Made by a program: the position numbers and the translations under genes. DNA of 16,040 bases from contig JBECKR010000307.1 in NCBI GenBank assembly GCA_040235415.1, positions 1-16,040 on the forward strand, written 5' to 3'. The stretch's first letter is position 1. Each line of letters opens with the position of its first letter. Under the pieces are notes generated by a model. That model did not search any database. It saw nothing but the letters and a program-made list of their open reading frames with translations, and was not told the origin of the DNA. This document shows, one piece after another, positions 11,766 to 16,040 of the stretch. The DNA comes from JBECKR01 sp040235415 (GTDB lineage Bacteria; Acidobacteriota; Polarisedimenticolia; Polarisedimenticolales; Polarisedimenticolaceae).

Positions 11766-12834
11766 GCGGCTCGCGGGCGGCGTGCTCGACGGCGTACCAC
11801 GCGAACCCGAACGCGAACATCGTCGGCGGCGGGGACGCGACGTCGGGAGCGAGCGCGACCGCGACGCCGTCCTCCGCGTCCCGGAAGATGAACCGCGCCG
11901 CTCCCTCGTCCCCCATGAGGTCGACCGCGACCCTCGTCGCGTCGATCGCGGTCTCGAGCGGGATCTCGATCCGGCGGCCCTCGTCGAACACCGCCAGTAC
12001 CGGCTCCATCGGGACGGTCTCGCCCGTTCCGGGCGGCAGCGGCGCGACCGGGAAGCGCAGCTTGCCGGTCTGGTAGTACGGCCCGTAGGGGTTGCGGGCG
12101 TACGCCTTGACGAGATCCGGCTCCGGCGCCGGCACCGTGGTGTCGGGGTGGAGGTGGCGCCACTCGTCCCAGGTCACGAGCGAGCAGGGCAGCACCGCGA
12201 GCGATTTCCCCTCGGCCGCCGCCGGACCCGCGACGGCGCGCCCCAGGATCTGGTCCCACAGGCTCTCGTCGTCGGCGTCGGCGCGGCGGTCGTACATCAC
12301 GAGGTTCGAGTTCCACAGCAGGCCGCTGACCCCGAACTCGAGGGTCTCGCCCGCGATCTCGCGGTCGAACACCGCGACGCCGTAGGTCAGCGGGCTCCAC
12401 GTGACCGCGATCGGACGCCCGCCGAGGGTGTCGTTGGCGATCTCGTGCCAGTTGAGCACGCGCAGCGGGTACGCCCGCGCCTCGCCCCCGGCGACGACGC
12501 CGATCACCCAGTCGCCGCTCACGAGGTACTTCCCGCCGCGCGAGCCGTCGAACGCATCGGTCTCCTCCGCCGTCAGCACCCGGAAGCCCTCGAGCGGGTG
12601 CATGCCGTCCTTCGGCATGTTGGCGGCGACGAGCGTCGCGCGCGGGACGGTCATCGGGGTCAGCGTGAAGCCGTAGCTCTCGACGTGCTCGCGGTCGCCG
12701 ACCGCGCGGCCGCCGGTCAGGACCGGCCAGGCGAGCCACGCCACCGCCGCCAGCACCAGGACCGCCGCGAGCAGGATCACCCAGCCGCCGCTCTTGAACG
12801 TCAGGAGCCGTTCGGGGGGAGCTTCGTCGCGCAT
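11740..12834 (-). CDS. Membrane-anchored DUF3179 protein
   Basis: A DUF3179 protein of 364 residues; the family has no established function. After a short cytoplasmic N-terminus, one hydrophobic helix (18-40) anchors a large, probably external domain. Family blocks are ARAYPLRVLNWHEIANDTL (119-137), VTWSPLTYGVAVFD (144-157), FGVSGLLWNSNLVMYDR (167-183) and VTWDEWRHLHPDTTV (220-234). Many members have a CPLC-like pair in the second block; here those positions are S147 and T150, so a metal or redox role through them is unlikely. C217 is the only cysteine. The 3' end overlaps the last oxidase gene tail to tail by 26 bases, so the two are transcribed towards each other. Confidence 0.9.
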   Translation of the reverse strand: MRDEAPPERLLTFKSGGWVILLAAVLVLAAVAWLAWPVLTGGRAVGDREHVESYGFTLTPMTVPRATLVAANMPKDGMHPLEGFRVLTAEETDAFDGSRGGKYLVSGDWVIGVVAGGEARAYPLRVLNWHEIANDTLGGRPIAVTWSPLTYGVAVFDREIAGETLEFGVSGLLWNSNLVMYDRRADADDESLWDQILGRAVAGPAAAEGKSLAVLPCSLVTWDEWRHLHPDTTVPAPEPDLVKAYARNPYGPYYQTGKLRFPVAPLPPGTGETVPMEPVLAVFDEGRRIEIPLETAIDATRVAVDLMGDEGAARFIFRDAEDGVAVALAPDVASPPPTMFAFGFAWYAVEHAAREPLSSRAAAP

Positions 12835-12842
12835 CGGGGTCG

Positions 12843-12848
12843 TCCTCC
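12843..12848 (-). promoter_or_regulatory. Ribosome binding site of the DUF3179 gene
   Basis: On the minus strand GGAGGA stands eight bases before the ATG at 12834. It fixes the start and removes longer upstream readings of this frame. Confidence 0.6.
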
Positions 12849-12861
12849 GGGTCGGGAGGCC

Positions 12862-12867
12862 ACGATA
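12862..12867 (-). promoter_or_regulatory. Candidate -10 element for the DUF3179 gene
   Basis: TATCGT on the minus strand matches TATAAT at four of six bases, including the key first two and the last, and lies 27 bases upstream of the ATG. No convincing -35 box is visible at 16-18 bases. It is a weak call, made only because this gene must have its own promoter in the short gap. Confidence 0.25.
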
Positions 12868-12920
12868 GCAGTCCCCGCCGCGCCCGGCGAAACGGCGTGG
12901 GACCCTGCCGGTCCGCGGTG

Positions 12921-12926
12921 TAGGAT
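12921..12926 (+). promoter_or_regulatory. Candidate -10 element for the small-gene/SDR cassette
   Basis: TAGGAT lies in the 134-base gap (12835-12968) between divergent genes. Transcription would start near 12933, leaving a leader of about 36 bases that contains the AGGA at 12957-12960. The same hexamer recurs at 12956-12961; if that copy were the -10 box, the message would begin almost at the ATG (leaderless). No clear -35 box accompanies either copy. Confidence 0.3.
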
Positions 12927-12968
12927 CGGTCGCCGCGGCCGCTCGTCGACCGCGCTAGGATGAATCCG

Positions 12969-13154
12969 ATGCCGCAGCCGCCGATCGCCGAACGGATCCG
13001 CCGGGCCTGCCTCGAGGCCTTCCGGCGGGCGTACGACGACGCGGGGATGGCCGGCCTGTGCGAGGACGGCCGGATCGAGGCGGCACTCTCGGCGGTCCGG
13101 GAGCTCGACCTCGAGGCGATCGCCGCCGGCGACGCGCCGGAAGGGACGCCGTGA
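12969..13154 (+). CDS. Small uncharacterised protein, first gene of the SDR cassette
   Basis: A 61-residue soluble protein, apparently all helix, with no signal peptide or membrane segment. Its core reads IRRACLEAFRRAYDDAGMAG followed by LCEDGRIEAALSAVRELDL. I recall similar unnamed small proteins from other GC-rich bacteria but cannot assign a function. An ATG at 12960 would add three residues, but AGGA at 12957-12960 overlaps that codon and sits eight bases before the ATG at 12969, which I prefer. The stop overlaps the GTG of the next gene (GTGA), so the two are translated together. Confidence 0.7.
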   Translation: MPQPPIAERIRRACLEAFRRAYDDAGMAGLCEDGRIEAALSAVRELDLEAIAAGDAPEGTP

Positions 13155-13357
13155 GCCAGGACGCATCGCACTACTTCCGCGCGGAGCCGACCGACTCCGG
13201 CTGGCGCGTCGTGGACGCCTCCGGCACGGCGATCCTGGAGTGCCGCGACGGCCCGAGCGCGCAGCACTACGTCGAGCTCCTGAACCGGGCGTACCGCGCG
13301 GGCTACCGCGCGGGCTATCGCGCCTCGCGCCGCGAGGCGGAGGGCAAGCAATCATGA
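13151..13357 (+). CDS. Small uncharacterised protein with YRAG repeat tail
   Basis: A 68-residue protein read from a GTG start that overlaps the previous stop by four bases; an AGGG at 13142-13145 gives a ribosome site. The N-terminal two thirds (HYFRAEPTDSGWRVVDASG and on) look like a small beta-rich fold. The C-terminus is basic and repeats YRAG (48-58), then ends in Arg/Glu-rich residues. I do not recognise a family. The stop overlaps the SDR start (ATGA), so all three genes form one unit. The coupling on both sides is the main evidence that it is real. Confidence 0.65.
   Translation: MSQDASHYFRAEPTDSGWRVVDASGTAILECRDGPSAQHYVELLNRAYRAGYRAGYRASRREAEGKQS
13292..13324 (+). repeat. Short in-frame 12-base tandem repeat encoding YRAG
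   Basis: The unit taccgcgcgggc occurs twice exactly, followed by a nine-base partial third copy with one silent change. It encodes YRAGYRAGYRA at the C-terminus of the small protein. Such a tract can vary in copy number by slippage, always in whole codons. Confidence 0.75.
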
Positions 13358-13962
13358 GGATCATCGTCATCGGAGCGACCGGCACGATCGGGAGCGCGGT
13401 CGCCGACCTGCTGTCGGAACGTCACGAGGTCGTGCGGGTGGGCAACTCCAAAGGCGAGTTCCGGGTCGACCTCGGCTCGAAGGCCTCGATCGAGGCGATG
13501 TACCACGACGTCGGCCCGTTCGACGCCGTGGTCTGCGCGGCCGGGAACGCCGCCTGGGGGCCGCTCCTCGACCTCGACGACGCGAAGTTCGAGATCGGCC
13601 TCCGGAGCAAGCTCATGGGCCAGGTCAACGTCGTCCGGATCGGAGCGGGACGGGTTCGCGAGGGCGGCTCGTTCACGCTCACGAGCGGCGTGCTGAGCCG
13701 CGAGCCGACGCCGCAGAGCTCCGTGGTCAGTCTCGTGAACTCGGCGATCGAGGGGTTCGCGGGGGCAGCGGCGCTCGACCTCGGCCGCGGCCTGCGCGTC
13801 AACGTCGTGAGCCCGCCGTGGGTCAGCGAGACGCTGGCGGCGATGGGCCAGGACCCGAGCCACGGCATGCCGGCGGCGAAGGTCGCGCTCGCGTACCGCG
13901 AGGCGGTCGAGAGCGCCCGGAACGGCGAGGTCCTCGACGCTCGGAAGGCCGGGAAAGGCTGA
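13354..13962 (+). CDS. Atypical short-chain dehydrogenase/reductase family protein
   Basis: A 202-residue SDR-fold protein, shorter than the usual 250. The nucleotide-binding motif GATGTIGSAV (7-16) is intact, R28 and N31-S32 after beta-2 are compatible with NADPH, and CAAG (61-64) matches the NNAG block. The catalytic Ser is present (S111 in TLTSGV), but the YxxxK pair is missing: aligning on AIEGF puts V125 and N129 at the Tyr and Lys positions. PPWVSET (154-160) matches the post-active-site loop. I recall a subgroup of short SDR proteins with the same change. It may bind NAD(P) without normal dehydrogenase chemistry. It ends six bases before the convergent TPR gene. Substrate unknown. Confidence 0.88.
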   Translation: MRIIVIGATGTIGSAVADLLSERHEVVRVGNSKGEFRVDLGSKASIEAMYHDVGPFDAVVCAAGNAAWGPLLDLDDAKFEIGLRSKLMGQVNVVRIGAGRVREGGSFTLTSGVLSREPTPQSSVVSLVNSAIEGFAGAAALDLGRGLRVNVVSPPWVSETLAAMGQDPSHGMPAAKVALAYREAVESARNGEVLDARKAGKG

Positions 13963-13968
13963 GACGCT

Positions 13969-14466
13969 TCAACGTGCGGCCGCCTCGAGCTCCGAGACCT
14001 TCTTGCGGAGCTCCTCGTTCTGCGCCTGCGTCTGCTTGAGCTCGGTCCGGACGTCGGTCGTCTCGGCCCGGGCGCGGTCGGCGGCGTCGAGCAGGCCGAG
14101 GAGCACGCGGGTCGCGAGGCCGCGCTCGCCCTCGGGTTTCTGGTGCGCGAGGGCGGTGAGCTTCGCGACGGCGTCCTCGCGGTCGGCGAGCGCCGGGTCG
14201 TCCGACAGCCGGATCAGTGCGATGCTGTACAGCGCCTCGGCGTGGGCGCCCTCGCCGTCCGCCCCCTTGAGCACGCGCTGGTAGGCGTCGAGCGCGTCGG
14301 CGAGCTTGCCCTGCTCCATCGCCTTGCGGGCGTCGCGCAGCACGAGGCGGACCTGCACGAAGTTCAGGGAGTCGTCCTGCTTGTCCTTGTCCTTCGCGCC
14401 GAGAGCGGGCGTCAGGGCGAGCGCCGCGGCGAGGGCCGCGATCGCGATGCGGGATTTCGGGCTCAT
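13969..14466 (-). CDS. Exported small TPR/coiled-coil protein
   Basis: A 165-residue protein with a signal peptide (about 1-24, ending ALGA). A helical-repeat region at 37-110 contains one recognisable TPR-like unit (MEQGKLADALDAYQRVLKGA, 50-69), and a C-terminal coiled coil spans about 127-164 (VRTELKQTQAQNEELRKKVSELEAAA). It is probably periplasmic and involved in protein contacts; no enzyme motif is visible. The start at 14466 is supported by GGAGAC six bases upstream on the minus strand (14473-14478) and by the signal peptide; the frame stays open far upstream opposite ctaA, but that part is not coding. It is divergent from ctaA, with 105 bases between the starts. Confidence 0.8.
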   Translation of the reverse strand: MSPKSRIAIAALAAALALTPALGAKDKDKQDDSLNFVQVRLVLRDARKAMEQGKLADALDAYQRVLKGADGEGAHAEALYSIALIRLSDDPALADREDAVAKLTALAHQKPEGERGLATRVLLGLLDAADRARAETTDVRTELKQTQAQNEELRKKVSELEAAAR

Positions 14467-14532
14467 GAGTTCGTCTCCGGTTTCCGACAGGGTAAGCGAC
14501 AACGGCCCCGGCCGGCACCGCTTCCGGCGCGC

Positions 14533-14538
14533 TAGAAT
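14533..14538 (+). promoter_or_regulatory. Candidate -10 element of ctaA
   Basis: TAGAAT (five of six to TATAAT) lies 33 bases before the ctaA ATG. A start near 14545 would give a leader of about 27 bases containing GGAAAGGACG, a good ribosome site. The -35 region is GC-rich and matches poorly. Confidence 0.45.
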
Positions 14539-14571
14539 GTCCTCTTTCACCGTCACGGGAAAGGACGAGCG

Positions 14572-15897
14572 ATGACGTCGAGCGAGGCCGGGCGAGGCCC
14601 GGCGATCCTGACCCTCGGGTTCGCGACGACCGTCGCGATGTGGGCCGCGGCCTACGTCGGGCGCCTGCCCGCCGTGCTGGCGCCGGAGCCGGTCCTGCTG
14701 GGGGCGTTCCTGGTCTGCCTCCTGGCCGGCGGGCTCGCCGCCGGCCGCCTGACCGGCCGCGGGATCGCGGGCGGGGCGCTCGTCGGCCTCACGAGCGGCG
14801 TCCTGAACCTCCTCGTGCTCGGGAGCCTGGTCTCGGGGAACCGCCCGGACGAGGTCATGCCCTCGGCCGCGATCTGGCTCCCCGGCTCGATCGTGCTCTC
14901 GGCTGGGATCGGGGCGCTGGGCGCGGCGCTCGCGCGCCGGCGCTCCGGCCGCGAGGTCGACTGGGTCGCGACGTTCGTCAAGGTCGCGGTCGGGGCGACG
15001 CTCCTCCTGCTCGCGGTCGGGGGGCTGGTAACGAGCGCGCGCGCCGGCCTCGCGGTCGTCGACTGGCCGAACACTTACGGCTACAACATGTTCCTGTATC
15101 CGCTGTCGCGGATGACCGGCGGGATCTACTACGAGCACGCCCATCGCCTGTTCGGGGCGCTCGTGGGCCTCACGACGCTCGTGATGGCGGTCGTGCTGCA
15201 GCGCCACGACCCGCGCGCCTGGGTCCGGCGCCTCGGTTGGGTCGCGCTCGTCATGGTCTGCGTCCAGGGGATCCTCGGCGGCCTTCGGGTCACCGGGCGG
15301 CTCACGATGAGCGAGTCCCCGGATGCCATGGCCCCGAGCCTCCCGCTCGCGGTCGTGCACGGCGTCTTCGGGCAGCTGTTCTTCTCGGCGCTGGTCGCGC
15401 TCGCGGTCGTGACCTCGAAGGCCTGGCGGCGCCGCGCCGACGAGGTCGCGCCGGGCGCGACGGCGTTCGACCGCAGGCTGGGGATCGCGCTCGTCGGGCT
15501 GCTCGTCGTCCAGCTCGTCCTCGGCGCGCTGCAGCGCCACACGCAGCACATGCTGTTGATGCACGTCACGCTCGCGGCGATCGTGGCGCCGCTCGCGATC
15601 GCGCTCGGCGCGCGCGGCTGGGCGCTGAACCCGCCCGGCTCGACGCTGCGGCGCTGGGGACGCGCGATCGTGTTCGTCGCCGCGATCCAGGTCGCGCTCG
15701 GCGTCGGCGCGCTGATCGCGACGGTGGTCTACGGCGCGAACGCGGTGCCGCACGCGCTCGACCTGCTCGTCGCCACCGCGCACCAGTGGTGCGGCGCGAT
15801 CCTGCTCGGCACCGCGGTCGCGACGACGCTGTGGGCGCACCACGGCGAGGCCCGCGAGACCGTCCGGGTCGGCGAGGCCCACGCCCGCGCGGTCTAG
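14572..15897 (+). CDS. ctaA: Heme A synthase (CtaA/COX15 family) with extra N-terminal membrane domain
   Basis: Converts heme O to heme A by oxidising a methyl group to a formyl group, which the caa3 oxidase needs. It has 441 residues. Residues 131-425 match the CtaA/COX15 core of eight helices: GGLVTSARAGLAVVDWP (150-166), EHAHR (188-192, catalytic Glu and heme-ligand His), H263, H326 and H331, and H404 in TAHQWCGA. The first 125 residues add about four hydrophobic segments (11-30, 41-58, 68-88 and 101-120) that are not part of a normal CtaA of about 300 residues. The ATG follows GGAAAGGACG. It is separate from the oxidase operon, so it can be expressed independently. Heme O synthase (ctaB) is not in the window. 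Confidence 0.93.
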   Translation: MTSSEAGRGPAILTLGFATTVAMWAAAYVGRLPAVLAPEPVLLGAFLVCLLAGGLAAGRLTGRGIAGGALVGLTSGVLNLLVLGSLVSGNRPDEVMPSAAIWLPGSIVLSAGIGALGAALARRRSGREVDWVATFVKVAVGATLLLLAVGGLVTSARAGLAVVDWPNTYGYNMFLYPLSRMTGGIYYEHAHRLFGALVGLTTLVMAVVLQRHDPRAWVRRLGWVALVMVCVQGILGGLRVTGRLTMSESPDAMAPSLPLAVVHGVFGQLFFSALVALAVVTSKAWRRRADEVAPGATAFDRRLGIALVGLLVVQLVLGALQRHTQHMLLMHVTLAAIVAPLAIALGARGWALNPPGSTLRRWGRAIVFVAAIQVALGVGALIATVVYGANAVPHALDLLVATAHQWCGAILLGTAVATTLWAHHGEARETVRVGEAHARAV

Positions 15898-16040
15898 ATC
15901 CGGGACCCCTCGAGCCGCAGGAGCCAGAGCTTGCGCTCGAGCCCGCCGCCGTAGCCGGTGAGCGAGCCGTCGGCGCCGACGACGCGGTGGCACGGCAGCA
16001 CGATCGGCAGCGGGTTGCGGCCGTTCGCCGCGCCGACCGC
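15894..16040 (-). CDS. ogt: O6-alkylguanine-DNA alkyltransferase, C-terminal part
   Basis: The last 48 codons of a methylated-DNA--protein-cysteine methyltransferase, a suicide DNA repair protein that moves the alkyl group to its own cysteine. The active site PCHRV is intact, preceded by AANGRNPLPIVL and followed by GADGSLTGYGGGLERK and WLLRLEG, the standard order for Ogt/MGMT. The N-terminus lies beyond the window end. Its stop and the ctaA stop overlap in the four bases CTAG (15894-15897), tail to tail. Ogt and Ada C-terminal domains look alike here; with no upstream sequence I cannot tell them apart. Confidence 0.93.
   Translation of the reverse strand, partial: AVGAANGRNPLPIVLPCHRVVGADGSLTGYGGGLERKLWLLRLEGSRI

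Noticed and set aside
11741..11800. Possible terminator after the oxidase operon
   Set aside because: No hairpin followed by a T-run is visible on either strand; the convergent genes overlap instead.
11782..12963. Plus-strand open frame opposite the DUF3179 gene
   Set aside because: Arg/Asp/Val-rich shadow; the DUF3179 blocks and GGAGGA ribosome site on the minus strand are decisive.
12960..12968. ATG at 12960 as start of the first small gene
   Set aside because: AGGA overlaps that codon and is spaced correctly only for the ATG at 12969. The difference is three residues, so this stays uncertain.
14467..15993. N-terminal extension of the TPR/coiled-coil frame, opposite ctaA
   Set aside because: The extension is charged low-complexity sequence; the signal peptide and ribosome site put the true start at 14466.

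Overview
The window is GC-rich, tightly packed bacterial chromosome. Codons end almost entirely in G or C, and neighbouring genes often overlap by 1-8 bases. It carries an aerobic respiratory locus: alternative complex III (ACIII, a quinol:cytochrome c oxidoreductase that replaces the bc1 complex) followed directly by a caa3-type cytochrome c oxidase. This layout, together with an A2-type (YS-motif) oxidase and a DUF3179 protein, is typical of GC-rich Acidobacteriota, Gemmatimonadota, Planctomycetota and related, often uncultured lineages. I lean towards an Acidobacteriota-like organism, but the sequence alone does not settle the phylum.

Region 1 (1-5897, + strand) holds actB (5' end outside the window), actC, actD, actE and actF. 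The pentaheme actA expected upstream is not included. Region 2 (5890-11765, same strand, no gap above 40 bases) holds an uncharacterised one-helix membrane protein, a SCO copper chaperone, coxB (CuA plus cytochrome c), coxA, coxC, coxD and a second subunit III gene. These twelve genes read as one transcription unit. Its products take electrons from quinol through the ACIII Fe-S and heme centres to the fused cytochrome c of CoxB, then CuA, heme a and the heme a3/CuB site. SCO matures the CuA centre.

Region 3 (11740-12834, - strand) is a membrane-anchored DUF3179 protein that overlaps the end of the oxidase operon tail to tail. Region 4 (12969-13962, + strand) is a cassette of two very small uncharacterised genes and a short SDR protein lacking the usual Tyr-Lys pair, each joined to the next by a 4-base overlap. 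Region 5 (13969-14466, - strand) is a small exported TPR/coiled-coil protein. Region 6 (14572-15897, + strand) is a heme A synthase (CtaA/COX15) with an additional N-terminal membrane domain, which supplies heme A for the oxidase. The window ends in the C-terminal part of an O6-alkylguanine-DNA alkyltransferase (15894-16040, - strand).

I saw no tRNA or rRNA gene, insertion sequence, CRISPR array or phage gene, and no gene-free stretch over 300 bases. The main systems are known. The least explained parts are the 112-residue protein between actF and SCO, the 84-residue linker in CoxC, and the small-gene/SDR cassette.
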